From: Hoeflea sp. BAL378
GTDB lineage: Bacteria > Pseudomonadota > Alphaproteobacteria > Rhizobiales > Rhizobiaceae
Assembly (NCBI RefSeq): GCF_000759435.1
Contig: NZ_JRJG01000071.1
Span: 1 to 43,204, forward strand
DNA: 43,204 bases
Reading direction: 5' to 3'
The notes beneath the pieces were generated by a model that saw only the letters and a list, made by a program, of their open reading frames with translations, made no database searches and was not told where the DNA came from. Position 1 is the first letter of the stretch. Each line of letters starts with the position of its first letter. Of this stretch, positions 15,436 to 25,658 are shown one piece after another. Position numbers and translations under genes: made by a program.

Positions 15436-17016
15436 GTGGGGCAGGTTCAGGCAAGGGTGAGGGATGCGGCGGCGGCGGCCGACGGCCTGCGCGCGCGCCT
15501 TGACCTGACAGCGTTCGACGCCGAGGGCTGCGAACGTCTGCGCACGATCCGCCCGATGATCGAGGCCGAGGCCCGCATTGCGCTGTCCGCCTTCTTCGAA
15601 CGCCTGCAGAACACCCCTGAAATCGCCTCTCTGTTCACCTCGGCCCGCCAGATCGACCGGCTGGAAGAGCTGGAAGTGGCGCACTGGTCGATCCTCGCCG
15701 ACGGCCGTTTCGACGGGCTCTATGTAGACCGCTCGGTCATTCTCGGCGAAGTCCGCCAGCGCATCGGGCTTGACGCGGGCTGGTCGATCGGCGGCCATGC
15801 GCTCGTGCTCGAGCGCGTCATAAGGCGCCTGGTGGAGGAAAGCCGCACCGGCATTTTCAGCCTGTTTTCAAGCCGTTCGGACCACAGGCTGCTGGCCGAT
15901 CGGCTGGTAGATGTCGTCAAGGCGGCGCTGATCGACATCGACATGCAGGTCTCCCATCGCCTGAGCGAACAGTCCAGGAGCCTGATCCGCCAGCGCGAGG
16001 AGGCGGTCGCTGGGGAGCGGGAGCTCGTCGAAACGACGCTTGGCACGGCGCTCGCCCGGCTGGCCGAGGGCGATCTGTCGGTGCGCGTCGAACCGGCCGG
16101 CATCGAGCCGCACCGCGAGGTCGCCGACAATTTCAACCGCGCCGTCAGCCGCCTTGAAGAGCTGGTGACGGGCGCGGCTGTGCGCCTGTCCGACGCCGAA
16201 CGGCTTGCCGCGCGGCTGAGCGACGATCTCGACCAGGTCCGCGCCGACATCGAGAGCCACGGCGCGAGCCTGGGCGGCGAGCACGACACGCTGGCCGCCG
16301 TCGCCGGCCGCATCCGCCTCACCGCCGAAACCGCCCGCAAGGCCGAGACGCTGATTGCCGAGGCCCGCCAGAGCGCCGAGGCCGGCGACAGGGTCGTCGA
16401 GAACGCCATTGACGCGATGGCCGGTGTCGAGAAATCCGCCGAGCAGATCGGCAAGATCATCTCGGTGATCGATGAAATCGCCTTCCAGACCAATCTCCTG
16501 GCGCTCAATGCCGGCATCGAGGCCGCGCGCGCCGGCGACGCCGGCCGCGGCTTCGCCGTCGTCGCCACCGAAGTGCGCGCGCTGGCGCAACGCTCGGCGG
16601 GCGCCGCCAACGAGATCAAGGACCTCGTCTCCGACGCCAAGTCCCATGTCGGGCGCGGCGTCGAACTCGTCGACCGCACCCGCTCCGCCATCTCGGGACT
16701 GGTCGAGCAGGTCGGCAGGATCTCGCAATCGGTGGCGGGTGTCGGCGCGGCGGCGGAAAACGAAGCCGCGCAGCTTGCCGGCACGGCAGCCAGCCTCGGC
16801 CAGACGGCCGGCCTGATCGCCGCCGGCGCCGCCCGAATCTCGGGCGCGGCCGAAACCCAGGCGGATCTGCGCCTGGTGATCACCGAACTGGGCGAGAAGA
16901 TCAGGATGCACCGGCAGGCCCACCATGCCGGCTTTCAAAGCGTGGAGCTGTCGGGTGGCGCACAGCCCGCCGGGCTCGCGCAAGACCGCTATGCGCAGCG
17001 GAGGTTGGCGCGATGA
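15436..17016 (+). CDS. Soluble methyl-accepting chemotaxis protein with degenerate protoglobin-like sensor (IcpA-like)
   Basis: I start at GTG 15436, with GGGGTGAT before it. The frame extends to 15325 but codons there are unlike the gene. The 526-residue product has no membrane helix. Residues 10-150 resemble a globin-coupled sensor (protoglobin) domain: [16 protein letters not shown], then [17 protein letters not shown]. In functional members the corresponding segment reads GEVHARIGL with the heme-ligating His; here it is Arg107. The C-terminal half is a methyl-accepting signalling hairpin with tip [20 protein letters not shown]. It heads the che operon, the position of icpA in Sinorhizobium. 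It should form cytoplasmic arrays with CheA and CheW. Confidence 0.88.
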   Translation: MGQVQARVRDAAAAADGLRARLDLTAFDAEGCERLRTIRPMIEAEARIALSAFFERLQNTPEIASLFTSARQIDRLEELEVAHWSILADGRFDGLYVDRSVILGEVRQRIGLDAGWSIGGHALVLERVIRRLVEESRTGIFSLFSSRSDHRLLADRLVDVVKAALIDIDMQVSHRLSEQSRSLIRQREEAVAGERELVETTLGTALARLAEGDLSVRVEPAGIEPHREVADNFNRAVSRLEELVTGAAVRLSDAERLAARLSDDLDQVRADIESHGASLGGEHDTLAAVAGRIRLTAETARKAETLIAEARQSAEAGDRVVENAIDAMAGVEKSAEQIGKIISVIDEIAFQTNLLALNAGIEAARAGDAGRGFAVVATEVRALAQRSAGAANEIKDLVSDAKSHVGRGVELVDRTRSAISGLVEQVGRISQSVAGVGAAAENEAAQLAGTAASLGQTAGLIAAGAARISGAAETQADLRLVITELGEKIRMHRQAHHAGFQSVELSGGAQPAGLAQDRYAQRRLAR

Positions 17017-17079
17017 CACGGCTTCTGGGTCACGCCGCGGCAAAGAACACAAGCCCTTTCACGAGCGAGGATATCTGGC

Positions 17080-17379
17080 ATGTCGTCCACCGACGTAGCA
17101 CCTAAAGTACTCAAACTGCCCGAGGTCCTGGACCTCAATGCGGCCAGCAGGCTGCATGAGCAAGTGCTCGCGCACAAGGGCGAAGACATCGATATCGACG
17201 CGACAGACGTGACCCGGGTTGGCGCCCAATGCGTTCAGGTCCTGCTGGCCGCGGCGCTGAGCTGGCGCGCCGAAGACCAGAGCCTGAGGGTCAATCAGGC
17301 CTCCGATGCATTCATTAAAACATTGCAATTGCTGGGAATTTCGGATGAAGCCCTGCTTCCAAAGGAGATGCTGAAATGA
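17080..17379 (+). CDS. cheS: CheS-like STAS-domain protein
   Basis: The 99-residue protein is a single STAS-like domain (VLDLNAASRLHEQVLAHKGEDIDIDATDV, with VTRVGAQCVQVLLAAAL). It occupies the position of cheS between the receptor gene and cheY1 in rhizobial che operons. In Sinorhizobium meliloti, CheS binds CheA and speeds dephosphorylation of the phosphate-sink regulator CheY1. The stop overlaps the cheY1 start (ATGA). The assignment rests on fold and context. Confidence 0.8.
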   Translation: MSSTDVAPKVLKLPEVLDLNAASRLHEQVLAHKGEDIDIDATDVTRVGAQCVQVLLAAALSWRAEDQSLRVNQASDAFIKTLQLLGISDEALLPKEMLK

Positions 17380-17741
17380 AGAAGAAGGTTCTTACGGTCG
17401 ACGACTCGCGGACAATCCGCAACATGTTGCTGGTCACCCTCACCAATGCCGGCTTCGACACGGTGCAGGCGGAAGACGGTATCGAAGGGCTTGAAGTCCT
17501 GGAGGAATCCAATCCGGACGTCATCGTCACCGACATCAACATGCCCCGCCTTGACGGGTTCGGCTTCATCGAAGGCGTGCGCCAGAACGACCGCTTCCGG
17601 GCGATCCCGATCTTGGTGCTGACCACCGAAAGCGACGCCGAGAAGAAGAACCGCGCCCGTGAAGCCGGCGCAACGGGCTGGATCGTCAAACCCTTCGACC
17701 CGTCCAAGCTTATCGCAGCCATTGAGCGTGTAACCGCCTGA
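17376..17741 (+). CDS. cheY1: Chemotaxis response regulator CheY1
   Basis: The 121-residue single receiver domain has the acidic pair Asp9-Asp10, phospho-acceptor Asp53 (VTDINMP), Thr83 and Lys105. By position it is the CheY1 homologue, which in S. meliloti acts as a phosphate sink drawing phosphate from CheA. The motor-binding regulator would be the second CheY encoded after cheB. It is translationally coupled to cheS and precedes cheA by 13 bp. Confidence 0.93.
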   Translation: MKKKVLTVDDSRTIRNMLLVTLTNAGFDTVQAEDGIEGLEVLEESNPDVIVTDINMPRLDGFGFIEGVRQNDRFRAIPILVLTTESDAEKKNRAREAGATGWIVKPFDPSKLIAAIERVTA

Positions 17742-17754
17742 CAGGACCTGTCCC

Positions 17755-20046
17755 ATGGATATGAATGAAATCAAGGACATTTTTTTCCAGGAATGCGAGG
17801 AACAGCTCGCGGAACTGGAATCTGGTCTTCTCCGCATCAATGATGGCGACACCGATCCGGAAACGGTCAATGCGGTGTTTCGCGCCGTGCATTCGATCAA
17901 GGGCGGGGCGGGGGCTTTCGGCCTCGATGACCTCGTCGCCTTCGCCCATGTGTTCGAGACGACCCTTGATTGCGTTCGATCCAACAAGCTACAGACATCG
18001 TCGGAACTGCTCAAGGTGATGCTCAAGTCGGCCGACGTGCTTGCCGACCTCACCGCCGCGTCCCGCGACGGCGGCAGCATCGACAAATCCCGCACCTCGG
18101 TCCTGGTCAAGGAGCTCGACGCCTTCGCCAAGGGCACGCCGTTGCCGGCATCGGCGCCCGAGCCGGTCAAGCAGGAAGCGCCCGCCGAACCGGCGCCGCA
18201 GGCCACCGACGACAGCGGCTTCCAGCCGGTCCCGTTCAGCTTCGACGGCTTCGAGGATGAAGCCGAAGCGGCCGAATTGCCGGACGAGGCCATTGCCGGC
18301 CGGTCGGTGTTCACGGTGCGCTTCAAGCCCCGCTCCGATCTCTACGCCAAGGGCAACGAGGCGGTGCTGCTGCTGCGCGACCTCGCCAGGCTTGGCGATC
18401 TCCAGGTCCGTTGCGACATCGACACGCTGCCGCCCATCGACCAGCTCGATCCGGAAGGCGCCTATTTCTCATGGCTGATCCGGGTCGAGACCGACAAGGA
18501 CGAGGAGGCCGTCCGCCACGTCTTCGAATTCGCCGAATGGGATTGCCTGATCGAGATCACGCCCGGCTCCGATGACGAGGCGTTCTCGGCCCCCACCGCG
18601 GCGGGCGAGGATCAGCCCATGGCGCCGGTGCCGTTCGATCTATCCATGCTCGAGGAAGAGCCGGTCGTCCCCGCCGAGACCGCCGCGGCGGTGGTCGTCC
18701 CCATTGCCGCCGCCCGTCCGGCGGCCGTCGCCGCCGTCGAGGAGGCGCCGCTCGCGCCGCCGAGCCTGCCGCGCGCCGAAAAGGCCCTTGCCGCGGAAGC
18801 GGAGAAGAAGGAAAGCGCGGTTGCCGCGGTTCCCGCCGCGCCGCAGACCATCCGCGTCGACCTCGACCGGGTCGACCGGCTCATCAACCTGGTGGGCGAA
18901 CTGGTCATCAACCAGGCGATGCTCGCGCAAAGCGTGGTCGAGAACGAAACCGGCGGGTCGTCGGCGATCAATCTCGGCCTGGAAGAACTGCAGCAGCTCA
19001 CCCGGGAAATCCAGGACAGCGTGATGGCCATCCGCGCCCAGCCGGTCAAGCCGGTGTTCCAGCGCATGGGCCGCATCGTCCGCGAAATCGCCGACATGAC
19101 CGGCAAGAACGTCCGTCTGGTCACCGAGGGGGAGAACACCGAGGTCGACAAGACCGTCATCGACAAGCTCGCCGAGCCGCTGACGCACATGATCCGCAAC
19201 GCGGTCGACCACGGGCTCGAAACGCCTGAAAAGCGCGCGGCGCTGGGCAAGAACCCCGAAGGCATCCTGCGCCTGACCGCCAAGCACCGTTCCGGCCGCA
19301 TCGTCATCGAGATCGCCGACGACGGCGCCGGCATCAATCGCGAGCGGGTCCGCTCCAAGGCCATCGAGAACGGCCTGATTGCCGCCGATTCCAACCTCAG
19401 CGACGAGGAAATCGACAACCTGATCTTCCACCCGGGCTTCTCCACCGCCGAGAAGCTCTCCGACATCTCCGGTCGCGGCGTCGGCATGGACGTGGTCAAG
19501 CGCTCGATCCAGCAACTGGGCGGCCGCATCTCCATCACCTCCAAGCCGGGCAAGGGCTCGATCTTCACCATGAGCCTGCCGCTCACGCTCGCCGTTCTCG
19601 ACGGCATGGTGGTGACGGTCGCCAACCAGACCCTGGTGGTGCCGCTCACGGCCATCGTCGAGACGCTGCAGCCGGAAAAGCAGGACATTCACGCCTTCGG
19701 CCCGACGCAGCGGCTCATCGCCATCCGCGACACCTTCTGCCCGCTCGTCGATGTCGGCCACATCCTCAATTTCCGCCCCGACCTCGCCAACCCGATCGAC
19801 GGTGTGGCGCTGCTGGTGGAATCGGAAGGCGGCGGCCAGCGCGCGCTCATGGTCGATGCAATCCAGGGCCAGAGGCAGGTCGTCATCAAGAGCCTGGAGG
19901 CCAACTACACCAATGTTCCGGGCATCGCCGCGGCCACCATTCTCGGCGACGGCAGGGTGGCGCTCATCCTCGACGTCGATGCGGTGGTCACCGCCTCGCG
20001 CGGCCATGCGCTGAGCTCCGAAATGACGCTTTCGGCGACAGGGTGA
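17755..20046 (+). CDS. cheA: Chemotaxis histidine kinase CheA
   Basis: The 763-residue kinase shows the standard domain order. P1 carries phospho-acceptor His46 (AVHSIKGGAGAFG). A P2-like region lies around 180-280 (FTVRFKPRSDLYAKG), followed by a long Ala/Pro-rich linker at about 290-360. P3 dimerisation contains DRLINLVGELVINQAML. P4 ATP-binding boxes are HMIRNAVDHGLE, DDGAGIN and ISGRGVGMDVVK. The C-terminal P5 is CheW-like. It phosphorylates both CheY proteins and CheB in response to receptor input. The linker explains why it is longer than enteric CheA. Confidence 0.97.
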   Translation: MDMNEIKDIFFQECEEQLAELESGLLRINDGDTDPETVNAVFRAVHSIKGGAGAFGLDDLVAFAHVFETTLDCVRSNKLQTSSELLKVMLKSADVLADLTAASRDGGSIDKSRTSVLVKELDAFAKGTPLPASAPEPVKQEAPAEPAPQATDDSGFQPVPFSFDGFEDEAEAAELPDEAIAGRSVFTVRFKPRSDLYAKGNEAVLLLRDLARLGDLQVRCDIDTLPPIDQLDPEGAYFSWLIRVETDKDEEAVRHVFEFAEWDCLIEITPGSDDEAFSAPTAAGEDQPMAPVPFDLSMLEEEPVVPAETAAAVVVPIAAARPAAVAAVEEAPLAPPSLPRAEKALAAEAEKKESAVAAVPAAPQTIRVDLDRVDRLINLVGELVINQAMLAQSVVENETGGSSAINLGLEELQQLTREIQDSVMAIRAQPVKPVFQRMGRIVREIADMTGKNVRLVTEGENTEVDKTVIDKLAEPLTHMIRNAVDHGLETPEKRAALGKNPEGILRLTAKHRSGRIVIEIADDGAGINRERVRSKAIENGLIAADSNLSDEEIDNLIFHPGFSTAEKLSDISGRGVGMDVVKRSIQQLGGRISITSKPGKGSIFTMSLPLTLAVLDGMVVTVANQTLVVPLTAIVETLQPEKQDIHAFGPTQRLIAIRDTFCPLVDVGHILNFRPDLANPIDGVALLVESEGGGQRALMVDAIQGQRQVVIKSLEANYTNVPGIAAATILGDGRVALILDVDAVVTASRGHALSSEMTLSATG

Positions 20047-20059
20047 GGGGAGCGGGCTG

Positions 20060-20515
20060 ATGCGGGTATCGGGCAACGACATGTGCGAATTGATTGCATT
20101 CACCATCGGCGACCAGGAGTTCTGCGTCGAAGTGATGGCTGTGCGCGAAATTCGCGGATGGACGCCCGCAACCCCGCTGCCCCATTCCCCCGGCTATGTC
20201 CGCGGCGTGATCAATCTGCGCGGCGTGGTCCTTCCGGTCATGGACATGTCGCAAAGGCTCGGGATGGACAGGACGGATCCCTCCCAGCGCCATGTCATCA
20301 TCGTCATCCAGACAGGCAGCCAGCTTGTCGGCCTTCTGGTGGACTCGGTCTCCGACATCCTCGCCGTTGCCGAAAGCGCCATCCAGCCGGCGCCGGACGT
20401 GAGCCGGGAAATGGGTCGCGACTTCGTCCAGGGCATCATCCCGATCGAAGGCAGAATGGTCTGTCTCATACAACTTAACGCCCTCTTCGGGTCCATTGAA
20501 AGCGAGGCCGCATGA
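20060..20515 (+). CDS. cheW: Chemotaxis coupling protein CheW
   Basis: The 151-residue CheW domain has IAFTIGDQEFCVEVMAVREI, PHSPGYVRGVINLRGVVLPV and GLLVDSVSDIL, all typical. It couples CheA to receptors in the array. GAGGGGAG precedes the ATG at 20060; MCELIAF (residue 8) is an alternative start. The stop overlaps the cheR start. Confidence 0.95.
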   Translation: MRVSGNDMCELIAFTIGDQEFCVEVMAVREIRGWTPATPLPHSPGYVRGVINLRGVVLPVMDMSQRLGMDRTDPSQRHVIIVIQTGSQLVGLLVDSVSDILAVAESAIQPAPDVSREMGRDFVQGIIPIEGRMVCLIQLNALFGSIESEAA

Positions 20516-21393
20516 GCGCCGCAGCCATACTCCAGGCAGGACGACCAGACGATTGCCTCGTCAACGGGGAATATCCCCTGACGCGCCGGGATCTCTCCGA
20601 GATCGCCGCGATGATCTACTCGGATGCGGGCATCGCGCTCAACGAGACCAAGGCATCGCTTGTCTATTCGCGCCTGTCCAAGCGGCTGCGCCAGACCGGC
20701 CTGGCGAGCTTCCGGGACTATTGCGCCCTGGTCGGCTCCTCCGAAGGCGCCGCCGAACGCCGCGAGATGCTGAGCTTCCTGACCACCAATTTCACCCGGT
20801 TCTTCCGCGAAAACCACCATTTCGACCATCTCCGCACCGAGGTTCTGCCGGGCCTGAGCGCCCGCGCCAAGGCCGGCGGCCGGGTCAGGATCTGGTCGGC
20901 GGGCTGCTCGGACGGACAGGAGCCCTATTCGATCGCGCTCACCGTGCTCGGCCTCGTGCCCAACGCGGCAAGCCTGGACATCCGCATTCTCGCCACCGAC
21001 ATCGACCCCAAGATCATCGCCCAGGCCAAGGCAGGGGTCTATGACGGCCAGTCGATCGAAACCGTTGATGCGGCCATGCGCAAGCAATGGTTCACCCAGA
21101 CGCCCGAGAAGCGCTGGCAGGTGGGCGACCAGGTCAAGCAGCTCATCACCTTCCGCGAACTCAACCTGATGGCCCAGTGGCCGTTCCGCGGGCCCTTCGA
21201 CGTGATCTTCTGCCGCAACGTGGTGATCTATTTCGACGAGCCGACCCAGGCCAAGATCTGGGTCCGCTACGCGGATCTGCTGCCGCCGGGCGGGCATCTC
21301 TACATCGGCCATTCCGAGCGCCTCTCCGGCGAGGGCAAGGACCGCTTCGACAACATCGCCATCACCACCTATCGGCTCAAGGGGAGGAACTGA
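20512..21393 (+). CDS. cheR: Chemoreceptor methyltransferase CheR
   Basis: The 293-residue protein has the CheR N-terminal helical domain and a SAM-dependent methyltransferase domain. Conserved segments include [34 protein letters not shown] (SAM loop), ILATDID and [13 protein letters not shown]. It methylates glutamates of chemoreceptors, opposing CheB. The ATGA overlap with cheW supports the start. Confidence 0.96.
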   Translation: MSAAAILQAGRPDDCLVNGEYPLTRRDLSEIAAMIYSDAGIALNETKASLVYSRLSKRLRQTGLASFRDYCALVGSSEGAAERREMLSFLTTNFTRFFRENHHFDHLRTEVLPGLSARAKAGGRVRIWSAGCSDGQEPYSIALTVLGLVPNAASLDIRILATDIDPKIIAQAKAGVYDGQSIETVDAAMRKQWFTQTPEKRWQVGDQVKQLITFRELNLMAQWPFRGPFDVIFCRNVVIYFDEPTQAKIWVRYADLLPPGGHLYIGHSERLSGEGKDRFDNIAITTYRLKGRN

Positions 21394-21398
21394 CCGTC

Positions 21399-22469
21399 AT
21401 GACACCGCAAGCGCGCGTCCTTGTTGTCGACGATTCGCCCACCATGCGCGGCCTGATCAAGGCGGTGCTGCGGAGCGATCCGGGCATTGACGTTGTCGGC
21501 GAGGCCGGCGACGCCATGGAGGCCCGCAACGCCATCAAGCAGCTCAATCCCGATGTGATCACGCTCGATGTCGAGATGCCCAACATGAATGGCATCGATT
21601 TCCTCGAGAAGATCATGAAGCTCAGGCCGATGCCGGTGATCATGGTGTCGACGCTGACCAACCGCGGCGCGGAAGCCACGCTGGCCGCGCTGGAACTGGG
21701 CGCCTTCGACTGCGTCGGCAAGCCGCTGCCGGGCGATCCGGCGCCCTTTGCCCATCTCGCCGAAACGGTCAAGGCCGCCGCGCGCTCGCAGCGCCACCTG
21801 CCCGAAGCCGCCACGGTCGAGCATGCGCCCGCCGCCGCAACGCCCGCCTATGCGGCGCCCAGCGACTATCAGCCGTCGCGCAAGATCATCGCCATCGGCG
21901 CCTCCACCGGCGGCGTCGAGGCGCTGATCGCGGTGCTGACCAAGTTTCCGGTCAATTGTCCGCCGACCGTCATCACCCAGCACATGCCGGCGACCTTCAC
22001 CAAGAGCTTCGCCGAACGGCTCAACCGGCTCTGCGCGCCGCAGGTCAAGGAAGCCGAGGACGGCGACCGGCTCGAGATCGGCCGCATCTATCTGGCGCCC
22101 GGCGGCAACCGCCACATGGAAATCTCCAACCAACTGGCGCCGCGCTGCATTCTGACCGACGGCGATCCCGTCAACGGCCACCGGCCGTCGGTCGATGTCC
22201 TGTTCAATTCCGTGTCCATTCTCGCCGGAGCGAAGGCCGTCGGCGTCATCCTGACCGGGATGGGCCGCGACGGCGCAGCCGGTCTTCTCAAGATGCGCCA
22301 GGCCGGCGCCACCACCATCGGTCAAAACGAAAAAACCTGCGTGGTCTACGGAATGCCGCGGGTGGCTCAGGAGATCGGCGCCGTCGGGATCCAGTTGCCG
22401 CTCAACCTCATTGGCGAGGAAATCCTCAAGTCCACAACCATAACCTCTCGCAAAGATAGGGTCGCATGA
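21399..22469 (+). CDS. cheB: Chemotaxis methylesterase/deamidase CheB
   Basis: The 356-residue protein has a receiver domain with Asp11-Asp12 and Asp57 (ITLDVEMP), an Ala/Pro-rich linker, and a methylesterase domain. The catalytic triad region is visible: Ser in [12 protein letters not shown], His in [11 protein letters not shown] and Asp in [10 protein letters not shown]. When phosphorylated by CheA it removes methyl groups from receptors. The ATG at 21399 lies 5 bp after cheR (GGGGAGG before it). The frame extends upstream only through cheR. Confidence 0.96.
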   Translation: MTPQARVLVVDDSPTMRGLIKAVLRSDPGIDVVGEAGDAMEARNAIKQLNPDVITLDVEMPNMNGIDFLEKIMKLRPMPVIMVSTLTNRGAEATLAALELGAFDCVGKPLPGDPAPFAHLAETVKAAARSQRHLPEAATVEHAPAAATPAYAAPSDYQPSRKIIAIGASTGGVEALIAVLTKFPVNCPPTVITQHMPATFTKSFAERLNRLCAPQVKEAEDGDRLEIGRIYLAPGGNRHMEISNQLAPRCILTDGDPVNGHRPSVDVLFNSVSILAGAKAVGVILTGMGRDGAAGLLKMRQAGATTIGQNEKTCVVYGMPRVAQEIGAVGIQLPLNLIGEEILKSTTITSRKDRVA

Positions 22470-22858
22470 TGTCCATTGCACAGAAGATCAAGGTTCTCAT
22501 AGTTGATGATCAGGTGACCAGCCGGCTCCTGCTCGGCGATGCGCTTCAGCAACTCGGGTTCACCCAGATCACGGTGGCTGGGGATGGCGAACAGGGCGCC
22601 AAGATCATGAACCAGCAGCCCCACCACCTGGTGATTTCGGACTTCAACATGCCGAAGATGGATGGCCTGGGCCTGCTGCAGGCAGTCCGCAGCAATCCGG
22701 CGACCAAGCGGGCGGCCTTCATCATGCTGACCGCCCAGGGCGACCGGGCGCTGGTGCAGAAGGCCGCGGCGCTGGGCGCCAACAACGTTCTCGCTAAGCC
22801 CTTCACCATTGAAAAGATGAGAGCAGCCATCGAGGCCGTGTTTGGGGCGTTGAAGTGA
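22466..22858 (+). CDS. cheY2: Chemotaxis response regulator CheY2
   Basis: The 130-residue receiver has Asp14-Asp15, Asp59 (VISDFNMP), Thr in IMLTAQGD and Lys in LAKPF. In the S. meliloti arrangement this second CheY is the one that, when phosphorylated, slows the flagellar motor through FliM. The start ATG at 22466 overlaps the cheB stop; a second ATG at 22469 is equally usable. cheD overlaps its end. Confidence 0.93.
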   Translation: MMSIAQKIKVLIVDDQVTSRLLLGDALQQLGFTQITVAGDGEQGAKIMNQQPHHLVISDFNMPKMDGLGLLQAVRSNPATKRAAFIMLTAQGDRALVQKAAALGANNVLAKPFTIEKMRAAIEAVFGALK

Positions 22859-23409
22859 GCGCAGACATTCAGTTTCGCAGAATTCATGTGATTCAGGGTG
22901 AGTACAAGGTCACCAATGACCCGGAAGTGGTGCTGTCGACCATTCTGGGCTCGTGCATTGCCGCATGCATGCGCGATCCGGTGGCCGGTGTCGGCGGCAT
23001 GAATCACTTCCTGCTGCCCGGCCAGGGCACCGGCTCGGGGGGCGAGGCGACCCGCTACGGCGTCCATCTGATGGAGCTGCTGATCAACGGCCTGCTCAAG
23101 CAGGGCGCCCGTCGCGAGCGGCTGGAGGCCAAAATCATCGGCGGCGCCAAGACGATTTCCGGCTTCTCCAATGTCGGCGAGAAGAACGCGGAATTCGCGC
23201 ACCAGTTCCTGAGCGACGAAGGCATCCGCGTCGTCGGCAGCAACACCGGCGGGGACGTCGGGCGCAAGCTCGAATATTATCCCGTCAGCGGCCGCGCCCG
23301 CCAGTATCCTCTCTCGGGCGCAGAGACGCAGAAGACGGTGGCCCTCGAGACCGCGCCGCCACGCATTGTTGTACCGAAGCCGGCGGACACGTCGATCGAG
23401 TTTTTCTAA
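22855..23409 (+). CDS. cheD: Chemoreceptor glutamine deamidase CheD
   Basis: The 184-residue protein has the CheD signature [13 protein letters not shown] with catalytic Cys34, followed by [10 protein letters not shown] with His51. It deamidates glutamines on chemoreceptors and modulates adaptation. It starts with GTG 22855, overlapping the cheY2 stop by 4 bases. The C-terminal 25 residues extend the core. Confidence 0.94.
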   Translation: MSADIQFRRIHVIQGEYKVTNDPEVVLSTILGSCIAACMRDPVAGVGGMNHFLLPGQGTGSGGEATRYGVHLMELLINGLLKQGARRERLEAKIIGGAKTISGFSNVGEKNAEFAHQFLSDEGIRVVGSNTGGDVGRKLEYYPVSGRARQYPLSGAETQKTVALETAPPRIVVPKPADTSIEFF

Positions 23410-23421
23410 GGAGTTCGCCCC

Positions 23422-23814
23422 ATGACGAAATCGTCCATCGACGCCGGCGGCGATCTGCACGAACCCCTCTACGAGGTGATGTCGCGCATCAGCCTGGAAA
23501 TCGTTGACGTCGCCGAACTGATCGAGCGGCTCGAGCCGCTCCTGTCCAATGGCCGCTCCACCGAATTCCTGGCCTCTCCCGATCACATGCGGGTGATGCA
23601 GGGCATCGATCTTGCCGTGCAGAAGGCCCGCGGCCTGGCGAACTTCATTGACGGCATCGGCGAGCGGCTCGATTCCGGGCAGCTCATCGACATCACCACC
23701 GCGCTCAACCTGATCACGCTCGAAGACATGAAGCGCCGCCTGAGGGCATCGATCCAGGCGCCCCATTCCGCCGAAGTCTACCAGAAGGCCTCGGGGGATC
23801 TCGATTTCTTCTGA
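23422..23814 (+). CDS. cheT: CheT, CheZ-like chemotaxis phosphatase family protein
   Basis: The 130-residue, largely helical, acidic protein occupies the cheT position (after cheD, before fliF). It contains D63-L-A-V-Q67, a DxxxQ motif of CheZ-type phosphatases within MQGIDLAVQKARGLANFI, so it could act on CheY-P. S. meliloti CheT has been reported to act in signal termination and adaptation. The motif supports the same role here. AAGGAG precedes the ATG. It ends the che operon, 152 bp before fliF. Confidence 0.78.
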   Translation: MTKSSIDAGGDLHEPLYEVMSRISLEIVDVAELIERLEPLLSNGRSTEFLASPDHMRVMQGIDLAVQKARGLANFIDGIGERLDSGQLIDITTALNLITLEDMKRRLRASIQAPHSAEVYQKASGDLDFF

Positions 23815-23889
23815 CGCCGCCGCGCCCGAAGGCGCCATGGGACGGTGCTGCCGGACCGCGCCGCGCGGCCTTTCCGGCCGTCGATCACT

Positions 23890-23911
23890 TTCGCGCAAGT
23901 TTCGCCGCCTA
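23890..23911 (+). promoter_or_regulatory. Shared motility motif, copy 2 (upstream of fliF)
   Basis: TTCGCGCAAG, eight bases, CCTA, an exact fit to the consensus. It lies 55 bases before the fliF ATG in the 152-bp cheT-fliF gap, which holds no other feature I can name. Confidence 0.5.
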
Positions 23912-23966
23912 GGGTGAGCGTACCGGTCATCCTGGCCGGCCTGACCCTATTGAGCGCGGATACAGA

Positions 23967-25658
23967 ATGAATCTGTTGAACCAGCTGTCCCTATTCACGA
24001 AGAACCTGGCTGGCCTGGGTCAGGCGAAACTGATGGGACTCGGCCTTGTCGGCGTCCTGTCGGTCATGCTGATCCTCGGCGCCGCCATCTTTCTCAACAA
24101 GCCCACCCGCGAGACGCTCTACATCGGTCTCACGGGCGAGGACGTCAACCAGATCAGCCTGGTGCTTGCCGAAGCCAATATCGATTTCGCCACCGGCTCC
24201 GACGGGACCTCGGTGACGGTGCCGGCCGGCCTCACCGGCCGGGCGCGGATGCTGCTGGCGGAACGCGGGCTGCCCTCGTCCAACACCGCCGGCTACGAGC
24301 TGTTCGACCAGGTGGGATCGCTCGGCCTGACGAGCTTCATGCAGGAAATCACACGGGTGCGCGCGCTCGAGGGCGAGATTGCCCGCACCGTCCAGTCGAT
24401 CAACGGCATCTCGGCGGCGCGGGTTCACATCGTCATGGCCGACCGCGGCAATTTCCGCCGCGGCGACCAGCGCCCCTCGGCCTCGGTGATGGTGCGCACC
24501 GGCAACAATCTGGCGCCGCGCACCGCCGATTCGATCCGCCACCTGGTCGCAGCCTCCGTCCCGGGCCTCAATGTCGATGAAGTCACCGTTCTCGACGCCA
24601 CCGGCAAACTGCTGGCCGCGGGCGACGACTTCTCCAATTCGAGCCTCAACAAGTCGCTCTCGATCGTGCAACTGGTCCAGAACGAGGTCGAGGCCAATAT
24701 CGAAAAGGCGCTGGCGCCGTTCCTGGGCGTCGAGAATTTCCGCGCCAGCGTGAGCGCCGAAGTCAACACCGACAGCCAGCAGATCCAGGAAACCATCTAC
24801 GATCCCGAATCCCGGGTCGAGCGCTCCACCCGCGTGACGCGGGAGAACCAGAAGTCCAACCAGTCGTCCACCGACGCGCCCGCCACCGTTCAGCAGAACA
24901 TTCCCGACCAGCAGCCCGGGGCCGGCGAAGGCGCGGGTCCGCAGTCGAGCGAACTGGCCGAACGCAAGGAAGAGCAGACCAATTTCGAGATCAACTCGAA
25001 GACCGTCTCCACGGTCCGCAACAGCTACAGCGTCGAGGGCCTGTCGATCGCCGTCGTGGTCAACAAGGAGCGGATCAACGCCATGCTCGGCGGCACGCCG
25101 ACGCCCGAACAGACCGCGGCCTACATCGCCGAGCTTGAAAAGGTCGTCGCCACCGCCGCGGGCGTCGATGCCGAGCGGGGCGATCGCGCCACCGTCACCA
25201 TGATGGAATTCCTGGCCAACGAGCTGCTCGTCGACTCGGCGACCCAGCCCGGCTTCGTCGACACGCTGAAAACGCAGCTCGGCACCATCATCAACGCGGT
25301 CGCCTTCATCACCGTGGCCGTGCTGCTCATCCTGTTCGGCTTCCGCCCGCTGATGCGCAACAACCGGATGATCGCCGGCGGCGGAGCCGACGCGGAAGAC
25401 GGCCTGGAAGACGGCCTGGAGCTGCCCGATTTCTCGCCGGCGGCGCTGGGCGGCGCCAACACCATGCCGATGGAAGGCTTCGGCGCTGACTTCGGTTTCG
25501 GCGAAGAGACCGATTCCGAGCTCGAGCTCGAGCAGTCAGGCACCTTCAACCGCCGCGTCAAGGAAGGCCCGGAACGGCGCCTGGCCCGCATGGTCGAGAT
25601 CAACGAAGAGCGGGCGGCCAAGATCCTCCGCAGTTGGGCCTCCAGCGAAGCGGCGTGA
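23967..25658 (+). CDS. fliF: Flagellar MS-ring protein FliF
   Basis: The 563-residue protein has an N-terminal membrane helix (LVGVLSVMLILGAAIFL). Ring-building motifs follow (YIGLTGEDVNQI, RALEGEIARTVQSINGISAARVHI, SASVMVR and VTVLDATGKLL). A second helix (IINAVAFITVAVLLILFGF) lies near residue 440. The cytoplasmic tail that binds FliG ends GPERRLARMVEINEERAAKILRSW. It forms the inner-membrane MS ring housing the export apparatus. It follows the shared motility motif and is probably the first gene of its own unit. Confidence 0.96.
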   Translation: MNLLNQLSLFTKNLAGLGQAKLMGLGLVGVLSVMLILGAAIFLNKPTRETLYIGLTGEDVNQISLVLAEANIDFATGSDGTSVTVPAGLTGRARMLLAERGLPSSNTAGYELFDQVGSLGLTSFMQEITRVRALEGEIARTVQSINGISAARVHIVMADRGNFRRGDQRPSASVMVRTGNNLAPRTADSIRHLVAASVPGLNVDEVTVLDATGKLLAAGDDFSNSSLNKSLSIVQLVQNEVEANIEKALAPFLGVENFRASVSAEVNTDSQQIQETIYDPESRVERSTRVTRENQKSNQSSTDAPATVQQNIPDQQPGAGEGAGPQSSELAERKEEQTNFEINSKTVSTVRNSYSVEGLSIAVVVNKERINAMLGGTPTPEQTAAYIAELEKVVATAAGVDAERGDRATVTMMEFLANELLVDSATQPGFVDTLKTQLGTIINAVAFITVAVLLILFGFRPLMRNNRMIAGGGADAEDGLEDGLELPDFSPAALGGANTMPMEGFGADFGFGEETDSELELEQSGTFNRRVKEGPERRLARMVEINEERAAKILRSWASSEAA

